Shown here: positions 36,572 to 56,900 of the stretch, one piece after another
Layout of the letters: the number at the start of each line of letters is the position of its first letter
Numbering within the stretch: the first letter of the stretch is position 1
Source of the DNA: Latrodectus hesperus
Lineage: Eukaryota > Arthropoda > Arachnida > Araneae > Theridiidae
Assembly: GCA_037975125.1 (NCBI GenBank)
Contig: CM075857.1
Span: forward strand, 73,117,345 to 73,181,344
Direction of reading: 5' to 3'
DNA length: 64,000 nucleotides
Notes under the pieces: generated by a model
The model's database searches: none
Told to the model about the DNA's origin: nothing
What the model saw: the letters and a program-made list of their open reading frames with translations, nothing else
Program-made: the position numbers and the translations under genes

Positions 36572-36850
36572 CATATATAGCGGTAACGGTAAACCAAGGA
36601 TTGTTTTAAGGTTAACGAAACAATCATGAATATTCACCAATCAGATTCACGAATATTCACCAATCAGAAAGCACCTCGTAGTTTTGAGTCACAGTCATAT
36701 GACAAGGTCAACTTAACCGCTGAAATAACGAAGTAACATCCCTCTTCTCCACACTCATGCGACACTGGTGCAAGCACATTGGCCATTAAAAAATGAACGT
36801 GGATAATTCTCCAACCCAGTGAGCTATAGCAACCCATTGAAGGAGAATGT
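36572..36850. other. G+C-richer block with duplicated CCAAT motif and tRNA-like box
   Basis: Two adjacent copies of GAATATTCACCAATCAGA (36628 and 36651, 23-bp period) each contain a CCAAT box. An imperfect inverted pair, AGCGGTAACGGTAAACC (near 36579) and GGTCAACTTAACCGCT (near 36706), and a perfect 8-bp hairpin (GATTGTTT/AAACAATC, 36599-36625) surround them. On the minus strand, TAGCTCACTGG (36816-36826) matches the tRNA A box with one mismatch. The block could be a promoter, a MITE or a decayed tRNA-derived SINE on the minus strand. I cannot decide between these. Confidence 0.4.
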
Positions 36851-40511
<3,661 letters not shown>

Positions 40512-40643
40512 TACTGGCTATTAAAGTTGCTACACCAAGAAGGAATGCAAATAACAGAACGATATTTATTGGACACATACATTATAGTGGAAAGAATAAG
40601 TGATTAGATTTACAGGAAATTAGGATGTATACATCTTGAGAAA

Positions 40644-41683
40644 TCAGTACCCAGAGCAGCCACCTCTGGCAGCAATAACAGCATTTATCCGCCTAGACAT
40701 GGAGTCAAACAGAGATTGTATGGCATGTACGGGGATTTCAGTCCATGCAGCTTCAACACTATGCCACAGTTCATCGGCAGTAGTGGATGGTGAGTAATGG
40801 CGTGCCAATAGCTCGGCAACCGTTGACCACACGTTCTCAATTGGTGACAGATCAGGAGAACGTGCTGGCCAGGGTAACAGTCGAACCTGTTCTGTATCAA
40901 GGTAGTTCAGAACAGTACGGGCAACATGCGGTCGTGCATTATCCTGTTGAAACAAAGCATTAGGGAGGCCTCGAATATAGGGCAGAACCACGGGCCTTAA
41001 CACATCGGAAATGAAGCGGTTGCTGTTCAAAATGCCGGTAATGCGAACAAGAGGTGATTGACACGTGTATCCAATGGCACACCATACCATCACTCGAGCA
41101 GATGGGCCATTATGGCGATATTCAATGCAAGCTGGCAATGCGCGTTCTCCGCGATGCCTCCAAACACGGATGCGGTCATCATGGTCCTGTATACAGAGCC
41201 GAGATTCATATGTAAAGATGACGTGATGCCATTCCCGCGTCCAGGTTCGTCGCTGATCACACCATTGAAGGCACTCCTGTTTGTGACGCAGCGTCAATGG
41301 TAGCCGAAGCCATGGTCGCCATGTAGACAATCCATGCTCCTGCAAACGTTGTCGAACTGTTCGATCAGAAACTTGTTGCCTTGCAAATGACTCCATTTCT
41401 CGACTCAGGGTTCGTGACGTGGCGTTACGATCCCTTGTGACAATGTGGATAAGATGTCTGTCTTCTTTGCTGTTAGTGATGGGGGGTCGCTGAGATCCTG
41501 CATGACGTTCCATATGATTGTCCTGAACCCATCGATTCCATATTATGCTAACAATCATGGGGTCTGACCGACGCGAGCAGCAATATTGCGGAACGATAAA
41601 CCGTAATCACGGTAGGCTATAATCCTTCCTCGATCAAAGTCAGACACGTGCTAATAGGCATTTCTTCTTCTTACACGAGGCAT
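40644..41683 (-). pseudogene. Tc1-type transposase, inactivated
   Basis: Probable start at 41683 (MPRVRRRNAY), directly followed by a stop in codon 11. The helix-turn-helix region (DFDRGRIIAYRDYGLSFRNI) continues in that frame. It shifts near 41570 into the long frame from 41558, MIVSIIWNRWVQDNH. The second paired-type helix-turn-helix includes QQVSDRTVRQRLQEHGL. The first catalytic position reads VIFTYESRL where the family has Phe-Thr-Asp-Glu-Ser, so the Asp is Tyr here. FQQDNARPHVA (second Asp) and SPDLSPIENVW (Glu) follow, 34 residues apart: DD34E. The C-terminus is intact to GGCSGY-stop. Loss of one catalytic Asp plus the stop and frameshift make it inactive. Confidence 0.92.
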
Positions 41684-41772
41684 TACAATAACTTTCTTTG
41701 CCGAAAACAACATTGAAACGGAAATTGAGTATGAGAAAACTGCCGTCAAATCTCTGGTTTTATACACATTGT

Positions 41773-42085
41773 TGTTGTTGTTGCTTATCCTCCATGTCCG
41801 ACGGAGTCAGACTAGATCCACGAGTTCGTTGACTGTAAGGAAGTCAAAGACTAAAAGAGGATTGCTAAAGAGATCCTCCCTAGAGAGACCCATGCAATCC
41901 AAAAGATGCTCAGGAGAAGCCTGATGATTTTGGCACTTGGTGCAGGTGACGAAAGTTTTCCTGCCCTCGTTGAAAGTGAGGCACTTAATATGACCGCTAG
42001 CAAGTCTTGAGAGAACAGTCCGGGTACGTCTGCCACACGGGAGGTTAAGGGACAAACCCGGTTTTGATCCCTTGTACCAATAATG
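41773..42085 (-). mobile_element. 3' end of a LINE nested in the Tc1 element
   Basis: Flanked by the exact 11-bp direct repeat ATACACATTGT (41762-41772 and 42086-42096), a target-site duplication. On the minus strand the insert encodes the C-terminal end of a LINE polyprotein of about 90 codons. It includes LASGHIKCLTFNEGRKTF, then CTKCQNHQASPEHLLDC, a Cys/His cluster seen after RNase H in such elements, and ends NELVDLV-stop. About 35 bases of 3' UTR and a (CAA)4 tail follow. This is a 5'-truncated insertion. Its frame is open, so it looks fairly recent. The ATG at its left lies in the target duplication and is not a real start. Confidence 0.9.
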
Positions 42086-42236
42086 ATACACATTGTAGAT
42101 GTCGCTATTGTCGCCTGCTTTCTATGAATGCGCTGAAAATCTAATCATTTGCATATCACAGCTAGTTCTACCTGTCATACAAATTTCACGTGTGTGGTGT
42201 GCCGCTTTCCTGGTGTAGCAATTTTAATGGCCAGTA

Positions 42237-47945
<5,709 letters not shown>

Positions 47946-48284
47946 ATTTAGCACAGTGTTTCTCAAACTTATTTCTTCTACCGCCCCCTTTGAAAATCAA
48001 TTATTTTTCATCGCCCCCCCCCATTTTTTATACACTTATAAAACTTAAAAACCACAATTTCATTATTTTAATTAATTTAGTTACAGTGTGTTATATTAAT
48101 CGGTTCTGGTGCTTAAACTTACATTCTAAACTAGACATTTTTACCAGTGAGAGCAATTAAAACACAACTTTATAATATTAATAATATATTTTAATCAAAT
48201 TAAAAGAAACAATATAGATAGGTAATCAATTTTAGTTATTAAACAAACCTAATGGGATGGATGAATTTGATGATTTTTAACAAG

Positions 48285-50014
48285 TTAGTTGATATCAGGT
48301 TCGATTTTACTCAAAAAGAGTCGTAAGTCACCGCGTTTGGTAACTTGCAAATGATTTCTCTTTTTAGTAAGCAGCGTTGTCACAGCGCTAAATCCACGTT
48401 CACACAAATATGACGATGGGAATGATATCAAAAATAGTTGAACAATCGACCACAATCCAGGGTACAACTGCGGAATTGACTTTTGTAGCCAAAATTGTTG
48501 CTAGCCATTTTTAAATTTTATTTTTATTTCCTCGTTCGTTGTCAGTTCTATAAGTTCTTCTTCCAGTTGGAGTGATATTGCTATGTTGACATTTGAAAAA
48601 GGATCTCACACCCAGTCTGGTATTTCCAATTTCAAAATGTCATGGAATCTTTCAATGAAATCACTGTGAAGATTTTCCAAATGTTGGCAGTAGACGAGCA
48701 AGTCGTCGTTGTTGCAGGATACTGATAAATTGGGAAAATTATGGAACTCACGTCTGCCGATATTTTCTTGTGTAAGAGCAGTTTGGCTACGAAAGCAGCG
48801 ACGATATTTTTTGTTTTTATTAAGTTCAAGTCATCGCCTTGAAGTTGGAGATTCATATCATTAAACAATGTATAAAGGTCTGTCAGGTATGCGATATCAT
48901 TCTTTGATGTGATGAGGTTTTCGCACAATGCTGTGTCTTTGTTTTCCAAGAACTCTATGACAGAGTCAAACAGATTGTAAAAACGAGCCAGACAATTTCC
49001 TTTTGATAGCCAACGCACTTCTGTGTGAAAGATCAATCTGTTGAAATCTTCATCATTAGCAACACAAAGCTGATTAAATAATCTGTCACTTAAAGAGTTG
49101 TTTCGGATTTTATTGACTGCTCTGATGACATGTTGCAATGATTGAAACAGTCGTTCACTAAAATTTCTAGCAACTAAATGCTGTCGATGTATAACGCAAT
49201 GTACAGCAATCACATCAGGAATTTTGTTTTTTAAGTACGACATGAAGCCTTTTTGACACCCTGTCATAGCTGGAGCACCATCTGTAGCAGCTGATATAAT
49301 ATTCTTCAAGGGAATTCCTTTTTCATCACAAAACTTTTCCAGTGTTTTAAATATGGTTTCTCCTTTTGTGTCTGTCTCAAGATTTCTAGCAAATAAAAGT
49401 TCTTGACATATTTTTTCATCTTTAATGAACCTCACGTAAGACAACAACAATGCTTCATTAGTTGGTAAAGTGGACTTGTCCAACTGAATTGAAAATTGAC
49501 TAGTCTTCAGATGATTGCACAATGACTCTTCAATGTTTTCAGCCATTTCATCAATTCGTCTTTGCACAGAATTATTGCTCAAAGGAATTTTTCGAATTAT
49601 ATCTGCCGGTGGTTTATGGAGCACAGTAGTTATAACTTCTTTTATCGCCGGCAAAATTAACGTTTCTCCGATGGTGTGTGGTTTACCTGTTTGAGCAATT
49701 AACAGAGAGATATTGTATGAAGCTCGAAGTCCGTCATCGTCTTGCTTAGCTGCCATCGAAAAAAGTTTCGATACATTTGGCTGAGCATTATGCTTCTTTT
49801 CCAGATCTTGAAAATAGGCTACATTTTTGTCCTTCTTATCTGGATGGATTTTATTTAAATGATCTTGAAGTCTTGAAGGCTTCATCGCTTCGTTTGAAAA
49901 TGTTTTTGAACAAAGAAGGCACAAAGGCAAAGATGGGTTTGTCGAATTTTCTATGAATCCATATTTAATATATTCTGCACTGTATTGCCGTTTCTTCTTT
50001 TTTGCTTGTGACAT
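48285..50014 (-). pseudogene. hAT transposase with BED finger, three lesions
   Basis: The ATG at 50014 begins a 460-codon frame. Residues about 10-60 are a BED-type zinc finger (LPLCLLCSKTF then LQDHLNKIH). The RNase H-like core carries FSIQLDKSTLPTN (first Asp), AATDGAPAMTG (second Asp), HCVIHRQHLVARN and EVRWLSKGNCLARF. A one-base shift near 48760 in an A run ends that frame. The protein continues in another frame through stops near 48603 and 48505 to the C-terminal hAT dimerisation region at 48467-48285, which includes SSYLCERGFSAV with the conserved Glu. Full length would be about 570-600 residues, normal for this family. ZBED5-like domesticated relatives exist in animals, but the terminal repeats and target duplication show this is a transposon copy. 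Confidence 0.92.
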
Positions 50015-50483
50015 GGCTTTTTTTTCAAAAATATATAAATAAAGTGTTGAACTTAAATACTCGTTTAAAGATAGCGCGCGAAGCCACTAATGAAAATATA
50101 AGAAAAATTACGAGCTTTTATATAGGATTAAAATACAGCAAGCACCGACAGGAATAAGACAAAGACGCACAAACTCGTTTATCTCTTTCGACGCTCAATC
50201 GTACTGAGCAAGTTTGAACAAGTATCGATGAACCAGCCGATTGCTACCACGTAGAGTCCGTTTTTGTATTGCAAAACCACCACTTGTCGACGATTCTATT
50301 CTGAAAAGGGGCGGTACGCTGAGATGGACTTTTTCCTCAGACCAGTTTTTCAGAAGAACGGAAGCACGCATGTTAAGTAAACATTTCTCTTTTGTCTCAA
50401 CTCTATTTTAATGAACTCGAAGCAGACCTTACGCATGCGTAAAAGCGCTGAGGGTTTCTTCAAACGAAAATGGATACAGTACC

Positions 50484-50517
50484 GTGACCTTCGAAACTAC
50501 TTATTCTCGAAGGTCAC
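50484..50517. repeat. Perfect 11-bp hairpin in the hAT leader
   Basis: GTGACCTTCGA at 50484-50494 and its exact complement at 50507-50517, loop of 12. It lies between the 5' terminal repeat and the transposase start. Subterminal motifs in hAT elements often bind transposase; whether this one does is unknown. Confidence 0.7.
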
Positions 50518-50943
50518 GACAGTACGTCTACGGAGCACATCATAAGTGCACCGGCTCCCGCAGTTAGTCTTTTCTCCCGGAATGTTTACCACATTTGGCG
50601 ATTCATGCATTTACACAGCTGTATGCTTTTCGTCATTTTACAATGTAAGCGCATACGGCGTGCGGGCTATCCTGCGAAATCTATGTTAAGTATTTTAAGT
50701 TTTTATACCATCATACAGGGTTGAAATATAAACTGAGTATTTGCTATTGTGTAGTAGGTAGGTTTTAATTCTAGTGAAATTTATATATAAAATATAAAGT
50801 AAATCAAATTACAAATCTACCATCGCCCCCTTAACCCACTTCAACGCCCCCCATTTTTTTCTGGGCCCCTTAACGCCCCCCTCTAGGTCTCAAACGCCCA
50901 CAAGGGGGCGTTATCGCCCACTTTGGGAAAGACTGATTTAGCA

Positions 50944-53900
50944 TATGTTACCAATATTGTATTAATGACAACAATCTATTACATAATACACATAAAATCT
51001 ACTTCATTTAATAGAATAATTATAATTCATTGGGTTTTTGAATATTTATTTTTTATAATTTTTCCCCATATTTATACAGGAAAAACTCAACTTTAACACA
51101 ATTCGAACATTATTTTTCAATGGTACCTTAACATATATATTAGTACCTTAACATATACATTTGTACCTTAAAAATATATTTCATTTTTTTACATAAAATA
51201 TAATCACTTTACAATAGTTTATATACATTATGACCAGACTTGTTTCATTCATAACAGTCTAAATAAATTTTGATCTATTATTTAAACTGTTATAATCAAT
51301 TTAGCAAGTCAGAAACTCTCTGAAAATATAATGAATAACTTTATAAAATTAAAACTATTTGGTATATTTCAAAATAATACCAATGGATAGTATCGAAATG
51401 TAAATAAATCATCCAATTAATGAGCATTATTCCCTTCAGTAAATTGAATGTAGTGATTATTACAACATGTATTTTGTACATTTATGTATTTTTTTGAACA
51501 CATGTAATTATGTGTTATTCATATGCTATATTGTATTCAAGAATAGGTTTCTTGCATTGTATCAATAGCGTTTTATATTTTTTTAAATTAGTTTTTCAGT
51601 TTTAAGCTTTTAGTTCATAGGATTTTTTCAAAAAATGTATATTAGAAAGTAAATTACATTTTCAATATATATTACAATTTCTGAAAAAAAAGAGAAATAT
51701 TTAAATTTATGAGTTGTATTTATATTACATAATATGCATGTAAATGTATGAAAAATCTTATTAGTCTTTCATAATTTTACATATATGGGCAGAAGTAAGC
51801 TCATATTTTGTGTCATCAGATAAATTTAGAGCTATTATGAAATGTCTTAAATATTAATTAGTTTAGAATAATTGTGTGTGAATATATTGAAAATCATTTA
51901 CTTTATTCACCATCACAAAATATGTTTCTTTTCTATTAAAAATATTTCACACCATGCACATTTTTTGATAAATTATAAATGATGAAGTTGATCTAAATAT
52001 TATGAATGATGCAAGTACTAATTTATCAATGCTGTGTCCTCCTAAAATATTACCTAAATATTTACTTAAAAGAAATATGATTTGTGCGTGTTTTGCTTTT
52101 ACAGTTTTCATAACTTCTGAAGCAATAAAAAAATTAACAAAAATTCTAAAATCAAGATTTTATTTCCAAATATTATACATAATATAAATGTTTAAATTTA
52201 TATACTTTTTTATTTTGGTAATGGGTATAATTACCCTAAATACATTACCTAAAATGTAAAATTAATTTTCAAGCATTTTAAAAGTAAACCATAGCACCTA
52301 TATTACTCTTAGCAAAATGCCTTAACTAAATTAGTTGATTTCTTGCTAAGAATAATTTATATTTGTGTGGCAATATGCTGAACATGGGTTATCTTTAATA
52401 TAACTATCATCTGCTTTTGCTGATATTTTATTGATAATAATATTAAACTGAAGAATGCTATTGATATTATTCTGATGTGCTAAGAATAAAATTGTTGCAT
52501 AGTCAAAATGTGTCAATATGATAGTCATTTTTATCTTTGCAGTTACAGTTAAATATTGTTGCATCTGCGTGATGTGGGAGATCTATAAAATTAATCTCAA
52601 ATTTTTAATGTATTTTTTACGAGTGTTTCTTAGATTACAAATTTTAATTTCATAAATAAATAAAGTTTCAAATATTTTTTTATTTTTTTTTTGGAAATTT
52701 AAGATAATAATATATGTAACCATATTGTATGGAAATCTATAATCAGTTGGCCTTTTACAGTATGCAACATTTGTATTTACTCATATTAAGGATACGTGAA
52801 AGTAAATGAATTCACGTTTTTTAATATTTATTCGTTTTCTAATATTTGTTCCCTTCGTTAAATGTTACATTTTTATTCCTCCATAAAGCACAAAAAATAA
52901 TTATGTTTATTAAAAAAATAATTACTCTGTAAGAATTGTAAACACCAATAGTTTCATACTCAAAAATTGCGCGCTACAATGCACACCATTGAAAATTAAG
53001 CTATGAAATTGATTATCAGATTGATCTAATTAAAAAAGTAGTTTTCTTCATAAGCTGAAAAATAAATCAAAACTAGTGCAATTTTTGGCAAATTTATGCT
53101 TAAAAAGAATAGTACATAGAAATTGGGTATTCTTTAACTGATTTTTATATAATACATGTTACAAACATGATTTTTTTAAAAGTACTTATTTCTGAAACAT
53201 TTTAAAGATGTTTTTCAATTCCACCAATAATTATAATATTCTAACATCCTTATTCTAAACAGTAAGATTTTTTATTTTATAATTGCATTTATAAACGTCC
53301 CACAAACCAGCAAATAATACAAAAATTTCAATTTGTTCTAAATTTCCCAGTCTTTTATTTTAAAAAAATGATTTACAGGAGTAATAGATTTTTCTTTTGT
53401 GAGTCATCGAATTCTCAATGTATTTAAATAAGAATTAATTTGGCATGGATTAATGAAATGTCATGGAATAATAACTTATCTTAAAAAAGAAAAAAGACGA
53501 CTTTGTGGTACGGAAATGAAACTATGTAATCATATGAATATTTTCCTCTTTTTTCTCCCTGAATTCGAAGTGAAATGAAGCAACTTAGTAACTTATAATT
53601 ATATGTAGAAAAAATCATTTCAGAATTGCTTTGTTGACTAATTGCAAAGTTGAATGAAAATACTGAGTGAATGATTCTGACAAAATGGAATAAAATATAC
53701 TAATGAAAGCAAAAACATATTCTCAAATTGAAATGCTGTCAAAAATAACTTGAAGGGGAAATACTGGTCTTACATTTTTAAAAATATTTTCATGAATGGG
53801 AACAACTGTATTTTATTTTACAAATAATGTAATCTTATTAAATAATTTAATATTTTAATTTCTTTGCCTGTTAAATTCAAAGAACTTGAAATTTTCATTA

Positions 53901-56900
53901 GCAAAATAAATGACAAATACTCAGATTTTTTACATTCTTTATTTTCTTCATTCGTTTTTGCAGATATTTATAATTCATAAGCAAATTTTTTTAGCAATAT
54001 CCTACAATATAAAATTTTTAATTTTAAAATGTGTATAGATGTTATGTATACATATAAAATTATGTTAAGATATGTATATAAGCAAAAGATAATTACTCTC
54101 TCAGACATCCAGAAACACATTTAAAAACACGTTTATAAAATAATTATTAGAAAATATTAAAATTTAATTTTTCTCATGGCAATGTACAATGTTAGATACA
54201 ATAGATACAATTTTAACTTTAAACTATATTTTTATGATTAATGTTAGCAACTTCTGAATTATTTTAGGTGATTTTTTAATCATGCTGAAGTATAATTTTC
54301 AAAGTTTTATGGAAATTCGAAATAATATCTACATTTTATGCATTAGCATTTGTTGAGTTACTTGAAGAAAAATATAAATTCTATTATAATTTATAAGTTT
54401 TACAATTTGAAAAATAATAATATAATATGAAAATTTAAAAATAAAATAGAGAATTTAAAAATTGAGTATAATTATATGTCAAAAAACAATGCAGGCGAAT
54501 AAAGATTAAACATTGCTGTATTTTACTGCGTAAGCAAAATTATGTAATTAATTTAATGATTTGATGCACATCGTGAAAAAATATTACGACTTTTTTTTGT
54601 AGAATGACTTAACAAATAATTATTTTTTACTCAGGAAATTATTCGTTATCGACTTTATTGCATAAAAACCTATAAACTTCATTTATTTTATGAGCTTTAA
54701 TGTTTATTGCTAAATGAGATACGTAAACGTATTTTACTTTTAATGATTCACACTTTTTTTTGAGAATTTTTTTCTTATCGAAAATAAATTTTATGCTCAT
54801 AAGAATTTAACAGTAAGGTGTTACATGATCATAAGTATGCGATAATTAAATGCTTAATTAACAGCACTTTTTCTTTAAGCATTTATGAATATCTGTGATA
54901 GTAATGATTCCATATTTATCAAATATCTATTATTTTATAAGTATTAAAATATATTGTGTAGAATATTCAAAAGTCATTAAATGCAAAAGTATAAAATTCA
55001 TATTATTACTTTTTGTCTTACATTTGTATTCCAAAACTTAGTTACTGTGCACATAGACCACAAAGAAGATTTCTAATCAAATCGAGAAAATAACTTAAGT
55101 AAAGTTTATGAGAAACATCTTTAATATAATTGACAACTTGGAACAAAAAATAGAAAAATAGTTTTAAGTTTATATAATATAGATAATTAAGATATTGAAT
55201 AAAATAATTAGTTAATAACCCTAAATAAATTGGCAACCTAGTTGAAAACTGGTGAAATTTATTCGTAAAACGTGTTTTCAGTATCTAAATTTTTATTAAC
55301 TTTAAATATCCTGTAAAAAATTATTTCTACGAATCAGATATTTGACAGAGAAATTTTCCATTCTATAGAAAATGCATTTTCACATTAAAGGCGAGGCAAT
55401 ATTCTTAAACTGCTTATTAATTTTAGCATTACAGATAAATAAAATATCAAAGGGTGATCTATGAACACACAAAGGAAAAAGTTATGTATTACTCGGAAAT
55501 GGACTCTGTTAACTTACTCCATCTAACGAGCTCCTTTACTCCTCAACTGTTCACATATAGGGGAAGCGAGGAGACATATTATGGAATAAGCACTCAGAAT
55601 AAAGTTCAAAGGAGAGGAGAATTTATGGGCGAATTCTTCCTCAGAATAAGAATATGTAGGAAAGCATTCTGTTAATATGGTATAGAAGAGAGTAACGATT
55701 GCTTAAAGGAACATAAGTTCTATATAAATTGATAACCAGTTGAATATGGAAGCATTAAAGATAATTATTTCTTTTTTAATCTTCTGATCTAAAATGTATG
55801 GTTGTTTAGTTTTAATTTCAGCTTTAAAGGATAGATAACTAGAAAAGTTTTAATATTTTTAAAACAAAGTAGTTTTTATTATTTCTTACATAAAATTTTT
55901 GACATTTTACTAAGTAGAAATAAAATTTATGAAAATGCTTTACTCAAATACACTTTAATAAAAGTTAAGCTTTATAAATAAAATACGTATAAGATGTTTT
56001 TACTTTACAAAATATAAATAGAATATAATAAGTATAAACTATATGCAACTTTTACATAAAGTAATTAACAATTTCTCAGAATTTATATTTTATTTTTAAA
56101 GTTTAAAAATATATAATTTTGATTGTTTAGGTACCTCTGTTAATTACTTAAAGTATTTTTGATTTCTGTTTGGAATTTTAAATGCATATTTGACTTGCTT
56201 ACTATCTTCAAATCAATAAATTATAAATGATTGAGTTTATTAACTAACCCGAATGATAAATAATTAAACTACAAATTCTAAAATACAATAAATTTTACTG
56301 AGTTATTTCTTTTATTATGTAATAATAATGAATCTGTTTTATTAAAATAATTTAGTTGTAGGTTAATGCTATTTATGTATTTTCTTTTATAAATTCAATG
56401 CATGAAACTAAAAAAAATATCATAATATAACATACAATTTAAAGGAAATGTAAATTTCCATAAAATATATTGTATAATTGTATTAGTATTGAAATCTTCA
56501 GATTTGAAAAAGTTTCAGCACCTAAGCTGAATAAATGTTATAGTTTTTAAAACTATAAAAAAATTGCAATTTTATTGTTATTTCAATGTTTTGTACAGTT
56601 AAAAATACGTTAAAATAGATGATGCAATGGCTGATAAAATTTGAACAATGAATTAGGATTAATATGCATTGAAGTGTTCTTCACACTAATTACACACTTG
56701 ATATTAAATTACCTCCAATCGTCTTACTTCACGACTGGAGATTATTTATGATATTTTTGTGGATAAAACATCTGTACTTCATGTGAAGGGGAATTCAAAA
56801 TGAGGTATGTGTTTCACAAGGATTAAAAAATATAGTTGAGTGATAAGTGAAAGATAGTCTGTAATTTATTATAGGCTTGCAAATCTAATAACTATTGTCA

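Larger units (their letters stand above)
40514..42234 (-). mobile_element. Tc1-type (DD34E) transposon with nested LINE fragment
   Basis: Ends CTGGCTATTAAAGTTGC (40514) and the complement of GCAATTTTAATGGCCAG (to 42234) are inverted repeats of about 30 bp with few differences. TA flanks both sides (40512-40513 and 42235-42236). The minus-strand transposase lies at 40644-41683. The 1721-bp length includes a 313-bp LINE 3' fragment and its duplicated target. Without these the element is about 1.4 kb, close to the length of full Tc1 elements. Confidence 0.93.
47954..50935 (-). mobile_element. hAT element (ZBED5/Buster-like), 2.98 kb
   Basis: An exact 8-bp target duplication, ATTTAGCA, flanks it (47946-47953 and 50936-50943). 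The ends begin CAGTGTTTCTCAAAC and CAGTCTTTCCCAAAG read inward, and G/C-rich CGCCCCC clusters lie just inside both. One nearly intact minus-strand transposase lies within, preceded by about 0.9 kb of leader. An 8-bp duplication, CA(G)-type ends and a BED-finger transposase together define hAT. The exact target duplication suggests the youngest large insertion here. Confidence 0.95.

Noticed and set aside
48285..50014. Host ZBED5-like gene
   Set aside because: Terminal repeats, an exact 8-bp target duplication and disabling lesions show a transposon copy, not a domesticated gene.
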